Assembly: GCA_023374045.1 (NCBI GenBank)
Contig: CM041776.1
Span: 143,285,296 to 143,349,295, forward strand
Reading direction: 5' to 3'
Length of the DNA stretch: 64,000 nucleotides
Origin: Limonium bicolor
Taxonomy: Eukaryota; Streptophyta; Magnoliopsida; Caryophyllales; Plumbaginaceae
This document shows positions 35,572-47,803 of the stretch, piece after piece (position 1 is the stretch's first letter; each line of letters starts with the position of its first letter). Made by a program: the position numbers and the translations under genes. The notes under the pieces were generated by a model. That model ran no database searches, was not told the DNA's origin, and saw only the letters and a program-made list of their open reading frames with translations.

Positions 35572-36532
35572 TTTATTGAAGTAGAATTTGACTCATCAGA
35601 TTTTGAATTTGATTTTTATTGATTGTGAATTTTTTTCTAACAACTAGGGATTGTTTGAAAATATTTTTGATGATAGAAGCGTTTCTCACATGGGCGTGTC
35701 CAGGACCCGACATGTACGAAGAACACTTTATTCTAAAGCTCTTCTAAGCGGGGTGGCCTATGGGCTACCTAAGGCTTCCTATGTCTTAGGCCTCAATATT
35801 GGGCAGGGCCCAGCAATTGCCAAGCTAATCTATAACATATAATGCATATAAATAATCATGAACTCATAGTGAAAATAAGCAACCAAGTAAACAAAACATG
35901 ACCTTAAATCACAAAGATTTTGGTATATACATTTGCTTTTTTTTTTGTATTTAAAGAAAACAAGGATTGCTACTCTATTTTATTAAACTCTTCTCTTTTA
36001 CTGATGACCGACGGTATGATTACTCAAGCATATCCATTAGGATGTCCCAACCCTAAGTCGAATACTACCTGTCAAAATTTATCACACTTTGATTGATTTC
36101 CTTCATCTCGCTGTCGATAAAAAAAACAATCAAATACCCATCTTCCTTTTATTTCAACTTAGATATAGGAACATAATAGGTGAGTAACCTCAGAAACTGG
36201 ATACCCCTTTTTCACAGTTAGTAACCTCATTTTCAACATCAAAAACAAGCAAGATATTCACTGATCGAGCCTAGTATCCATGTGTCACCACTCATACATA
36301 TACAACAAGAAACTTGGAGAAAAAAACAATCATGGACAAAACAATCAATACTGAACTGAAAAACGTACAAACCTACGCTATTTTGATGCGTATTGATCCA
36401 TAAGATCGTAAAAAATGACTGTAGCGCATACAAGGAATATACCCATAGCTCAAGTTCATCGTTAATTTTTTTAGACACGTTCGATCTTGTCCTTATCAAA
36501 AAAGAAAAAAAAAGACAACTGAAATACCCCAA
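35572..36532. other. Unrecognised AT-rich sequence
   Basis: Continuation of the host sequence split by the LARD array. It holds short frames only (63 and 97 residues) without recognisable motifs. A GC-richer stretch at 35690-35830 could be a decayed coding or repeat fragment, but I cannot identify it. Confidence 0.5.
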
Positions 36533-37735
36533 ATATTTATTACCTTAATTAATAAGGAATTAATGCAAACAAAGAGAATAATCAATAATTACACACCTAA
36601 TGAGTGATACTCATTATAAATATTATTATATAAATATATAGTTCAAAGTGGACATTGAACCATACATTAAATCTCTAATCAAGAGAGATCTTCATTAAGG
36701 AGAAATCAACTCCTAAAATTAATACTACATGTAACATATTAGCACATGTATTAAATATCACAAAAATCACTCATTAAACTATATAAAATATTTTATATAG
36801 CCAAAACAAATTATAAATGAAATAAACACTCATATATATATACATTAAAAAAAGAAACACCATAAGTCACAACTTGACACATAAATATAGTCACATATGT
36901 ACAACTTGTGTTACAATATTAAGTAATGGAAAATTTCAAATCTTCCCTCCATTTCCTTTTGGTCGACTGCACATCTATGGAAGAGGAGACCAAAAAGCAT
37001 GATTAGAAAATAAACAAGCATTAAACTACAACAAAGTACACACTAGACTTACCTTCTCTAATGATCTCACATCTCTCCCATTCTCCTCCTACACTCTCAG
37101 TTTCCCCCGTCCCCTCTATTCCACCGAGTGTTGCTTGGGAAAGGAGAATCAAGTACAACCTAGATGCACTTTGAGACTTTTGTGTCTTCTTATACTCATA
37201 TCCTACAACTTTTCTCCTTTACCCATGCCCCCTCTCTCTCAGTAGTATTCTTCTCTCCCTCCTTCAAGCCGAACAACAGCAACACCAAAGAGACCACCAT
37301 CTTCATCCCTCCTTTAGCTCCAAAACCATGGAAGGTTAAGTCCCTTTTCACCTCAAAACACCACATCTCTTGCATAAAATCATCACCATTCTCCTTCCTT
37401 TCATTCAAATCGAAAACCCCATGGGCATGGGCCATCAAGAACCGGCAACAACAAGGGGAAGATGAAGTACCCTTAACGTTGATTATCTTACTTAATAAGG
37501 AAATAAATTAAATGAAGCTAGATGATCAACGATTACTCATCTAATGACCAATACTTATCATAAACATTGGTATATAAATACATAGTTCAAAATGAACACC
37601 AAAATATACATGTAATCCCAAATAAAAATGGGGACATCATTAAGGATAAAACAACTCCTAAAACTAAAATTATATGTAATATTCTAATACATATATCAAG
37701 GTCACAAATAAAGGGATAAAAATTCATGGAATGAC
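36533..37735 (+). repeat. Old LTR-like fragment with an internal direct repeat
   Basis: Begins TGAAATACCCC like the other LTRs here, followed by TATTTATTACCTTAATTAATAAGG. About 260 bp from its start recur in diverged form at 37477-37735 (TTGATTATCTTACTTAATAAGG...; both copies have ATATAGTTCAAA or ACATAGTTCAAA and CAACTCCTAAAA). A CT-rich, ACCATGG-containing part (37080-37440) resembles the 5' part of the other LTRs. The 3' end is missing; the LTR at 37736 interrupts it. Confidence 0.55.
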
Positions 37736-39659
37736 TGAAATACCCCGTAATTAAAAATAGGGATTAATTAGACTTATAAGTATTTTAGAGGCTTAATTAC
37801 ATCCAAATAAACATGAGGGATCAAATCCCGAAGAAAACGGATCCTTAATATGGATTAAAAGCATAAACGAACCTTAAAGCGCATTTTTCGAGGAAACCGG
37901 GAAAACGCATCTTTAAGCGGGTCAAATAGACTCGTAATAATGTTGGTCAACCAAATAGTCGTTAATAAACACTAATGAAGGTTGAGAACCAATAAAATTT
38001 ATTAAACGAGAAAATTCCGGAAAACGGGTTCCGGTTAGTAAAAACTGTAAAAACGAGAAGTTGTGGGGAATAAACTGTAATAAAGAAAAACTAATGTGTC
38101 CACTTTTGCAAATAAAAAGTAAAAATCTGTGAGTGTGTATATGGGGGGCCGATTCCCTCCTCTCTCTCACTTTCTTAATTCTCCTCTTATTTGTTAAAAG
38201 ACAAACAAAATAAGTAAAAAGGAAAAAAGTGAGTCCTCTCTCTCCTACTTCCCCTCTCTCTCACATTTTCCCTCATCTCTCTCATTTCTCTTCTCCCTCA
38301 TTGAGCTCTCTAATGGCGATTTACAAGCCCCCACTCACAAGCCTCATTATCTCTCCATTTTGAGGGCTCAAATCTCCTCCAAATACAATAAAAATTACAC
38401 CATTGAATTCCCCTTGCAAAGGAGATCATCTTCATCCTTTCAAAAATCCAAAAGCTCCATTTTCATCTCCATGGGTATTCTCCATTTGAAGGTTTGAGTC
38501 CACCATTGGAAGCTCCTCCTTCTCCTTGGTGTTTTGAGGTAAAAATAATCTTAAAACTCCATCTTTTTCCAGCCCTTACTTGCAAAACGAAAATGTCAAG
38601 TAAGCCCTTGTTGGTGCCTTATTCTTCCAGCCGATTTTGGCCTCTCCATTGGTATTGGAATCTTGCTCTCTTGCTAGCCAAGTACTCCACTAAGTGGTTG
38701 AAGGGAATACTCTTTTTAAACCTTAAGCATATATAAACCCTATGCTAGCTTAAGGATGAAATTTTAAGTTAGTATTTGTGTATTGGTGTGGTGTAGCATT
38801 GGAGTGTGAACTCCATTTGAAACCGAGAACAAGAAGGAAAGAAAGGAAAAGAAAGAAGAAAGGAAGAGAAGGGAAAGAAAGAAAGAAAAACTAGAAAAAC
38901 ACGAGGTAAATGTTCTTACCTTGAACTAGTATGTATGGTGTATTGTAACAGATTTTGAGTACTTAAAATGAGTAATGTATATTGTTTTGAGTAGTAGCCA
39001 CGTAGTAGTATTATGAAGTAGAGAATGTAACAGTTTTGAAGCTTGTAAAAGATGTTTAAAAATTTGCGAGAACCTTGAGGAATATATGTATGAGTGCAGG
39101 AAAATGTATGTGTGAATTAGTGTTGATTGGTGTTGATATTGATATGGGAAATGTGAATGAACTATGAGCTGAAACAATGTGTGGGCAATGTTAAAACTAT
39201 AGGGGAACATATGCCCAAATTTGTATGGAAATTAGAGGACTTAGTTGTGAATGAAGAGGGAATAACCTAGACAATAACTAGGTGGACTTGGTAGTTGTTA
39301 TGAGTGATTAATCATGTTGAAAATAGATTTGAAAAGGATTTAGGTAATGAGGAGAACTAGAGTGGTAAGCTAATGTATTTAGAATGCTAGGAGTGGCATT
39401 GGTAGAGGGAGAGCTGGATGGTAAAAGATGGAGTAGAAATCTGTAGCATTTGAGAACAAAATTGGCTTGAGTGCCGGAATGAAATGAGAAAGGAATTTGT
39501 GTAAGTTGGTTTAGAAATGAGTAATGAATTTGGTGGATGAACTATGGCGATTTAGAGGGCCTAAGTAGTGTTAAAACATGTGGGATTACATGTAGGAAGA
39601 TTGGGGAAGCAATGGGAAAAGAAAGAACTGAAAACAGATTTTAAAACAAGAGTACTGGG

Positions 39660-40064
39660 TTGGACCGACCTTGGGGACCGAACTTGCAAGGTCGGTCGAG
39701 CCTTAAATTACAAAGACGAGAAGTCTACTGACTTCAACCGACCTTGGGACCGAACTTGACAAGGTCGGTCGAGTCGTAAAATTGTAAGCCCAGAAGTCTA
39801 CTGACTTCGACCGACCTTGGGACCGGACTTGGCAAGGTCGGGCGAGGCATAAATTTCGAACCCAGAAACATACTAACTTGGACCGACCTTGGGACCTACC
39901 TTGCAAGGTCGGTCGAGTCTTAAATTTTTCAAACCAGAACTCATTGACTTGGACCGACCTTAGGTCCGGACTTGCAAGGTCGGTCGGGTCTGAATTTTTC
40001 CAGCGATGTAACTCACTGACTTCGACCGACCTTGGGTCCGACCCTGGGTAAGGTCGGTCGAGTC
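39660..40064 (+). repeat. Array of six ACCGACCTTG / CAAGGTCGGT palindromes in the LTR
   Basis: Six units of about 62 bp: ACCGACCTTGGGACC, GAACTTG, CAAGGTCGGTCGAG, then a spacer with TTCTACTGACTT-type sequence. It sits about 1.92 kb from its LTR start, the same offset as the array at 10199 (1.95 kb), but has a different palindrome sequence. Confidence 0.85.
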
Positions 40065-40424
40065 AAAACAAAAAAAAATAAAAAAAAATAATCTGATTAT
40101 AGTAATCATATGTATATATATATATATGTGTGTGTATATATGTACATGTATACATATATGTAGTAGTACACCATTAATGGAGTAAAAATGGTAAGGAAGT
40201 AAGTACATGAGTAAGAAAGAAAATTTAAGAAGTAATGAGAAAAGAACGATTTTTATAATCAAGTATGGAATGTAAAGAACTAGTAAGAATACATTAGAAG
40301 TATTAATGAAGGAATGAGTAGGTCAATAATAGATTATTGACCATACAACCCTATGCATGTATAGGACTTGGATAGTTGAACCCCGAAGTCCTAACCTGGT
40401 TACCCGATTTATGTGCTTATTTGA

Positions 40425-42708
40425 TGAAATACCCGTGAAATTTGGCTTAGGATTAAATTAGTATATAGTCGGGAATGATATGAGTAAGATTAATAAAGGC
40501 CCAGAGAAGCAATATATATATATCGATATATTTACATCCGTTTCAAATAGCGTTATTATGTTCAAAGTTCACAAATTCGATTTTTCTTCTCCTTAAAATA
40601 ATTTCCTCTTCCTAACTTATTTATACAGCTATTGTGTATTTATCCCTCTATCTATTTATTTAGATAATCCTTCCCAATCTTTACTAGTGATCAGTTAGCT
40701 CTCCTTCTAAATTATTTTAATCAGATAATATTTAATTATCTCCTTGATTCAGAATCTAGATCCTTCCATGACTTTTAAAGGTTATTTAATTACTTGATTT
40801 TCAGATTGATATTATTGTTGTTATTATTTTACAAACTATTTTTTTTAGTTCTCTCTCTCCTTTTAAAATCAAATGTATTTATTAACTTATTTCTATCTTA
40901 TCATAATAATTATTTTCTATTTAATCTCACGATCTCCTTCATCTTCAATACGCCGTCACAACACTCTTCTCTTTCTTCAAGCTCTCAAACTCTTTTGAAT
41001 TCGCGCTCTTATTCTCCAACGTCGTTAGGCCGCTTCTCTGGTGCCGGAATTGGTAGAAGGGTAAGGGGAATCCGTTGGTAAGATTAGATGAATAATTTGC
41101 TAGTCTTTGGGTAGTATCTGATTGTGTTCTACTTGTATTCTAGACTCCGACTTCTCTGACGGACGTTACTGCTGACCTAGCTGAGTAATTCGGTGACTGT
41201 GAGCGTATCCAGGTAAATGTTGTGCTCAACATTCTTACCTCTGTGTTTTGTGATTATCGAAGATTTGGATTTACTGTGGTTTTGAGATTGTGGAAGTTTG
41301 GGATTTATTTTCCCCGTGTGTTTTCTGGTGTGATGTGTTGCGAAAGGTTTGGATAAACGTTTTGGGAGACTTTCCTTGAATTGGTTATTGGATTGATTGG
41401 TACCTTCTGGTGCTCCGTGTAAATTATTGGTGCCTTATGGCGCTCCGTGTAATTATTGGTACTGTGTACCCCGTGGATATACTTATTATTTTGCCTGCAG
41501 ACATAACTTGCAGTTAAGCTCTAATGATCTACTCCTTTGGGTCATAAGTTACCTTCTGGGGGGTGTGCACACTTAAGGACGTAGAGTGAGGTGGGATTCT
41601 AATTATTGCGACCCGGATTGGGGTCGTCCGTGTAAACCATTGATTTGATTCCTGGAAAGTTCTCCCCTGAAATGTTTTGGTAATGGTGGTTTGGTGTTGG
41701 TAAAGCTGGTTATTATTATGGTGTGAGTTAATGTTTTGCAAACGTAAATGGGTTCAAAATGTATTTTACAGGTTGAGACAATGTTTACTCAGTTTTACTG
41801 ATTTGCGCGATCCCTTCGCATTTTCCATTGTTGTTTTATGATCGCAGGTACTCATGGCTGAATTGGGGTTTGGGACGCGCTGTCACATAGTTTAGGACGA
41901 CTGAATAAATGCTACATTGAAACAAGTTGAGTTATGTTTTGGATTGGTTATGTTTTATTAGTCTTGGAAACGTTTTGGTTTTGATTAGTGGTTTAAGCCT
42001 GAGCACTCTTTGTTAGAGTGTGGCGGTAACGCCCTTGTGGATTTTGCTATTTCCGCTGCTATCTAGTTGAAGTGTTCTACTCGATTAATTCTTTAAGAAA
42101 TCTTGGATATGTTGGAAGTTACTTATTGTTTAAGAGATCTTTTCAGAGGCATTTATGTCGTTATTTGAAGTACTGGAGTTACTACAATGGCCTTTCTTTT
42201 GTTGCTAAGATATTGTGAGTATTTTGGTGTTGAGTTGGTCCTGTTTCTGCATTTTTGGGTGTATATCAGGACCTGTCCGAACGTCCGTCCGGACATCCAT
42301 GTTCGGACAGGCCCCGAAAGTTTTAAAGGCTTTCTGTTTGGTGTGTCCGAACTTCGGTCCGAACATTGAAGTTCGGACACGCCACGTTAATTTTTTCTCG
42401 GACTTTTCCAACTTACTTGTGTCCGAACTTCTAAGTCCGGACACAAGTTCGGACATCTCTGGTTTTTCAATCCTTTCAACTCTCGACTTGTGTCCGAACA
42501 TCAATGTCCGGACACAAGTTCGGACAGTTGGATTTCTACAGTTTAAATGTCTCGGCTTGTGTCCGAACTTCCCATGTCCGGACACAAGTTCGGACCAGAC
42601 TTGTTTTGCACCTGTAGGGCTCGTTTGGAGTCCGTTTTTAAAGCCGTTTTCACCGTTAGCTTTGTTATTTCATTACCTATGTTTTGAGGCAAAATCCAGG
42701 GTGTTACA
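40425..42708 (+). repeat. 5' LTR of the second Tekay-like element
   Basis: TGAAATACCC...CCAGGGTGTTACA, bounded by TSD TTTGA and the PBS. It contains a palindrome array near its 3' end and GTGCTCCGTGTAA-type short duplications (41409-41465). Confidence 0.94.
42272..42597 (+). repeat. Array of TGTCCGAAC / GTTCGGACA palindromes (5' LTR)
   Basis: Five units of about 65-70 bp. Each has TGTCCGAAC, a short loop with TCCGGA, and GTTCGGACA. The 174-residue frame covering the array is produced by the repeat. Confidence 0.85.
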
Positions 42709-42711
42709 AGG

Positions 42712-42723
42712 TGGTATCAGAGC
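42712..42723 (+). other. Primer-binding site, initiator tRNA-Met
   Basis: TGGTATCAGAGC four bases inside the 5' LTR end. Unlike the AlkB element, it is followed by CGTGTTTGG and has no PBS hairpin. Confidence 0.92.
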
Positions 42724-42968
42724 CGTGTTTGGTAAATAAGATAAAATTTGGATTATAAAGGAACTAAAATGTGGGGTAAGCCGTTTGGGGGAATTGTGGT
42801 GCCTGCGATGTTGCGTATGTGATATTATACTGCATGGATGTTGGAGTCCATTCTCTGTATGTACTACCCTGATGATGTGATGATGTTAGTATAACTGATT
42901 GAGTATTGTGTACTGGTATTGGAGTTATTAGATGTGCTAACTCCTAATATGGGGTAGAGACTTAATAT

Positions 42969-44250
42969 ATGGGGGATGCGGGTGAATGTTGCTTACCTTG
43001 CTTAGTATATGTAATCAGGAGTTCAAATAGAGCTCTAGGGAGTGCAGGACTGGCTGACAGACTGAGTTTCCCATACCGCACCAGAAGCAGGAGTCGCCAA
43101 ACTCAGATGGCCGCCAACGACCCGATGAGGCAGTTGCAGGAGTTGGCTCTCAACTTGGGACAATAGTCCAGAGGCAGGCGCAGAGGATAATGTGCCAGAG
43201 GACTACACCAAGAGAATTGCCCATCTGAAGCCCACACCTTTCAAGGGAGAGGAAGACCCAGTGCTACTTGAAGACTGGATAAGGGAATTTGACAAGATCT
43301 TCGAAGCAGTCAATTGCCCAGCAAACCGGAGGGTAAACGCAGCAGTGTACTATTTCAAGAGTGAGGCAGACATCTGGTGGTCTGCCAACAGAGATGTGCT
43401 ACTAGCTGGACCTGATTTTGGTTGGGATGGCCTGAAGGAGGCCATGAGGAGGCGCTTCTACCCCGAGCATGTCAGAATGCAGAAATATTTGGAGTTCTCA
43501 GAACTCAAGCAGTTATCTCTGGGTGTCAAGGAGTACCATTCGAAGTTCCTGGAGCTGGCCAGGTTTGCTCCTACGATGGTTCCCGACGAGGCGTCGAAGG
43601 TGCAGAGGTTTGTGGGTGGGCTAAACTGGAGTCTGCAGGAGGCCCTCAGCGTGCTGACTATCCCGACGCTTCAAGATGCGTACGGGAAAGCTGCTAACCT
43701 ATACAGGGTGCAGCAGAAGAGGAAGGAGGTCTTGGCTGGTAATAAGAGGAAGGTGGAAGGAGGAGATGAACCCCGGGGACGGGAGGACCAGTCCCACAGA
43801 CATCATCAGCAGGAGAAGAGGTGGAAGCCTTACTCGGACCGCAGAGACGGGAGGCCGAGACATGGGGGAGATCACAGAGGTGACCAGAGACGAGGTGACC
43901 AGTCCCAGCACCAGTCTCAGAGAGAGGAGAGACTAGACCGGAGAGACACTTCTACTGCAAGAGGTGCAACAAGGACCACCCAGGAAAAGATTGTGAGGGG
44001 AACTTGGTCACTTGCTTTCGTTGTGGTAGGCGGGGACACCGATTGTTCGAGTGTCTTCAGAGTCCCCAGGGAGGCAGTCAGCAGAGGAGTTACAATGGTG
44101 ACCGTTCATTCAGGCAGCCCGACCAGCAGGGCAGAGGCCCGAATCAAAATCAGCGCGGGGACGCTCCTCAGCGTAGTAATGGAGAAGGCGGCAATGGTGG
44201 CAATAGAGGCCAAGGGGAGTACCGAGGCAACCAGCAGCGGGCTCCAGGGA
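42969..44250 (+). pseudogene. gag: Gag of the second Tekay-like element
   Basis: An N-terminal segment ends QLQELALNLGQ at a TAG (43165). The main frame from 43192 (MPEDYTKRIAHLKP) gives a capsid domain with FKGEEDPVLLEDW, WWSANRD, RRRFYPEHVR, VQRFVGGLNW and an RHHQQEKR-type basic region. A frameshift near 43970 precedes the zinc knuckle CFRCGRRGHRLFEC (CX2CX4HX4C) in the frame from 44004, then a G/N/Q-rich linker. It packages RNA in virus-like particles. It serves as the intron-less comparison for the AlkB element. Confidence 0.9.
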
Positions 44251-44640
44251 AGATCAATGTGATGAGCCGGGCCGAAGCTGAGGCCGAGGCAGAGGTGTTA
44301 GCAGGTACCTTTTCTGTTCATGGTACTTCAGCACATGTTTTGTTCGATACTGGAGCTTCTTATTCTTTCGTTTCTGAGGAATTTGCTAAGAAATTGGGTC
44401 TAGAAACTTGTAAGACTTCTACCATAGCAGTATCTATACCCTCGGGGCGGGTTATTTCTTGTAATGCTGTATTGAAAGATGTGGGGGTAGACATAAAGGG
44501 GGAGATATTTGTAATTGACCTGATCCAGTTCGTCCTCCCCGACTTCGATATTATTTTGGGGATGGACTGGCTAAGCAAGTATAAGGGAAGATCGATTGTG
44601 GAGAGCAGAAGATCGTTCTGAGAGGACCAACGGGCCGAAG
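44251..44640 (+). pseudogene. pol: Pol: aspartic protease, second Tekay-like element
   Basis: In frame with the zinc-knuckle segment: INVMSRAEAEAEAE, GTFSVHG, active site LFDTGASYSFVS (intact triad), LPDFDIILGMDWL. The frame is lost at about 44590 and resumes near 44657 with SAMSILSQVKKG. Confidence 0.9.
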
Positions 44641-46135
44641 AGTCTCCTACAGTAGCATGGAGAAGACACCGGGAGTAAAGATAGTTTCAGCTATGTCAAT
44701 TCTCTCCCAAGTGAAGAAGGGACAGCAGGCATATCTCTGCCATGTCCAGGATTTGAGACAAGCGTCGAGCCCATTAGAAGAGATTCGGGTGGTGAATGAG
44801 TTCCCTGACGTCTTTCCAGATGAGATTCCGGGTATGCCGCCAGACAGGGAGGTAGAGTTCAGCGTCGACCTTGTGCCAGGAGCAGCGCCTATCTCCAAGG
44901 CCCCATACCGTATGGCGCCATCAGAATTGAAGGAACTGAAAGTCCATTGGAGGAGTTATTGGAGAAGGGGTACATTCGCCCGAGTGTATCGCCATGGGGA
45001 GCTCCTGTCTTGTTCGTAAAGAAGAAGGATGGGAGCATGAGGCTGTGCATAGACTACCGAGAGCTGAACCAGATTACTGTGAAGAACCGATATCCCTTGC
45101 CCAGAATCGACGATCTTTTCGACCAGCTTCAGGTGCAGGAGTCTTCTCCAAGATAGACCTGAGGTCGGGGTACCACCAGTTACGTGTTGCAGAAAAGGAT
45201 ATTCCGAAGACGGCCTTCAGGACCAGGTATGGGCATTTTGAGTTTCTGGTGATGCCCTTTGGGTTGACAAACGCGCCGGCAGTTTTCATGGACCTCATGA
45301 ACCGGATCTTTAATCCCTTTCTAGACCGGTTTGTGGTGGTTTTTATAGACGACATCCTCATCTACTCCAAGGATGAGGAAGAGCACGAGGAGCACCTGAG
45401 ATCAGTTTTGCAGATTTTGAGAGAGCAGCAGCTTTACGCCAAACTGACCAAGTGTGATTTCTGGTTGGATCGAGTGGCATTCCTAGGCCACATCGTCACC
45501 AAAGAAGGAATTTCAGTGGATCCGGCCAAGGTCCAAGCAGTGAAAGAGTGGCCAACACCGAGTAATCTGACAGAGGTTCGTAGCTTCCTGGGTCTAGCAG
45601 GATACTATAGAAGGTTTGTGAAGGATTTCTCAAAGATAGCTAGACCGCTCACGAATCTCATGAAGAAAGTAACCAAGTTTCAGTGGGATGATGACTGTGA
45701 GAAAGCGTTTCAGACATTGAAGGAAAGGTTGACCACAGCCCCAGTGTTGACCTTGCCTTCGGGGACAGACGGATTTGAGGTCTTCAGCGATGCTTCCAAG
45801 TATGGTTTGGGATGTGTCTTGATGCAGCATGGGAAAGTCATAGCCTACGCATCGAGACAACTGAAGGAGTACGAGACCAGGTATCCGACGCACGATCTAG
45901 AGCTTGCAGCAGTAGTCTTTGCCCTGAAGATTTGGAGGCACTACCTCTACGGTGTATCCTGCAAGATCTACACCGACCATAAAAGCCTCAAGTACATTTC
46001 ACTCAGAAGGAACTAAACATGAGGCAGAGGAGATGGTTGGAGCTGATCAAAGATTATGATCTGGAGATTTTATACCATGAAGGAAAGTCCAACCTAGTGG
46101 CCGATGTGAGTAGGAAGAAGAGTCATTCTGTAAAT
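44641..46135 (+). pseudogene. pol: Pol: reverse transcriptase and RNase H, second Tekay-like element
   Basis: RT motifs [67 protein letters not shown] (catalytic FIDD near 45345), FLGHIVT. RNase H follows: [34 protein letters not shown]. Frameshifts near 44940 and 45130 split the RT, and another near 46000 breaks the end of RNase H. Confidence 0.93.
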
Positions 46136-47697
46136 TCATATGGGTTCTTCCAGATGAGTTAGTACGTGATTTCGAGAAGCTGAACTTAGAAGTGATGGAG
46201 GCGGGAGGAGTAGAGCGTGAGGTGAGGTTGTACCACATGAGTGTCTCTTCCGACATCTATGGAGAGATACTCAAAGGACAGCCTGGTGATGCGAAGTTGG
46301 AGCGCATCAAGGATAAGATGAAGGAAGGGAAAGCTGAGGGGTTTGAGACCCACATTGACGGCAGTCTGAGGTTTAGAGGCCGATGGTGTGTACCGCAGGG
46401 GTGCGTGGAGGTAAAGGAGAGGCTGATGAGGGAGGCTCATAATACTCCTTATTCAGTTCATCCGGGCGGTGACAAGTTGTATAAGGACCTAAAGAAGATG
46501 TTTTGGTGGCCTAATATGAAGAGAGAAGTTGCAGAGTTTGTGTCGAAGTGTCTTACCTGTCAGAAGGTCAAATTCGAACACAAGAGGATGGGAGGTTTAC
46601 TGCAGCCGTTGGAGGTTCCAAAGTGGAAGTGGGACTCCATCTCCATGGACTTCGTGATGGGTTTACCACCAGCGAAGGGAGGGGTCAATCAGATTTGGGT
46701 AATGTGGACCGACTCACTAAGTCTGCACGGTTCATACCTATGAAGAAGACGTGGTCCATGAGCCAGTTGGTGGATGCTTACATCAGAAATGTGGTGAGAT
46801 ATCATGGGGTACCTGAGACCATTATTTCAGACAGAGACTCGAGGTTTTTAGCCCACTTCTGGCAGCATTTCAAAGGCGATGGGTACCAAGTTGAAGTTGA
46901 GTACTGCGTTTCATCCAGCCACTGATGGTCAGACCGAGAGAACCATCCAGACCTTGGAGGACATGCTTCGTGCATGTGTGATGGATTTTCAGGGTTCATG
47001 GGCTGATATGCTACACCTGATAGAGTTTTCCTATAATAACAGTTATCACACCAGCATCAGGATGGCTCCTTATGAGGCCCTGTATGGGAGGAAGTGTAGG
47101 ACACCGTTATGCTGGAGCGACATTAGTGAGACTATTGTTTTGGGGCCCCAGTTGATTGAAGAGACTATGGAGCAAGTCGGATGATTCAGAGACGAATGAA
47201 GGCAGCCCAGGACAGGCAGAAGTCCTATGCCGATCTCAAGCGCAGACCAGAGGAATTCGAGGTGGGAGATAAAGTTTTCTTGAAAGTATCTCCTATGAGA
47301 GGAGTAACCAGGTTCGGGAAGAAAGGGAAGCTCAGCCCCAAATTCGTTGGACCTATGAGATCTTGGAGAAAGTTGGAGAGGTAGCTTACCGTTAGCACTT
47401 CCTGTGAACTGGGAAAAGTTCACAACGTCTTTACATGTTTCCCAGCTGAAGCGGTATGTTCCTTGTTTTCCGATCCTTTGCATGTGTTACAGCCAGAGGT
47501 CTTGGAGCGGAGCAGAATCTATCCTATGAGGATACCCCATCGACTATGGACACTAAGACCAGGGAGACACGATCGAAAGTCCATCCGTAGGTCAAGGTCT
47601 TAGTCTAATCATGGAACCGAGGAGGCTACGTGGGAGGTAGATGAGAGGAGATGAGAGAAGAATACCCACAGCTCTTCGAGCAGGTAACCGTTTAAGA
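46136..47697 (+). pseudogene. pol: Pol: integrase and decayed chromodomain, second Tekay-like element
   Basis: Zinc finger HPGG...CLTCQK near 46455-46570; core SMDFVMGLPPAKGG, then SDRDSRF near 46830 and [13 protein letters not shown] near 46930, giving the D,D35E triad across several frames. The middle (near 46705-46740 and 46870-46890) and the tail after 47170 are broken by indels. A tail resembling VKVLV*SNHGTEEATWE near 47595-47635 is the chromodomain remnant. Confidence 0.88.
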
Positions 47698-47791
47698 CTT
47701 ATGTCAAGTTCAGTTGGATTCAACTTTCGGTTTCAGTCCTGTTGGTTGGAGTGTCACCCTAGACTTAGCTTCGAGGGCGAAGCTTTCTTTT

Positions 47792-47803
47792 AAGGGGATG
47801 AGA
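47792..47803 (+). other. Polypurine tract, second Tekay-like element
   Basis: AAGGGGATGAGA directly before the 3' LTR start TGAAATACC. Confidence 0.85.

Noticed and set aside
35651..35842. 63-residue frame in GC-richer DNA
   Set aside because: Too short, with no family resemblance and no splice context I can support.
42215..42739. 174-residue plus-strand frame
   Set aside because: Spans the palindrome array of an LTR; its repeated CPN/VRT residues mirror the DNA repeat. The 3' LTR copy has a similar but broken frame.
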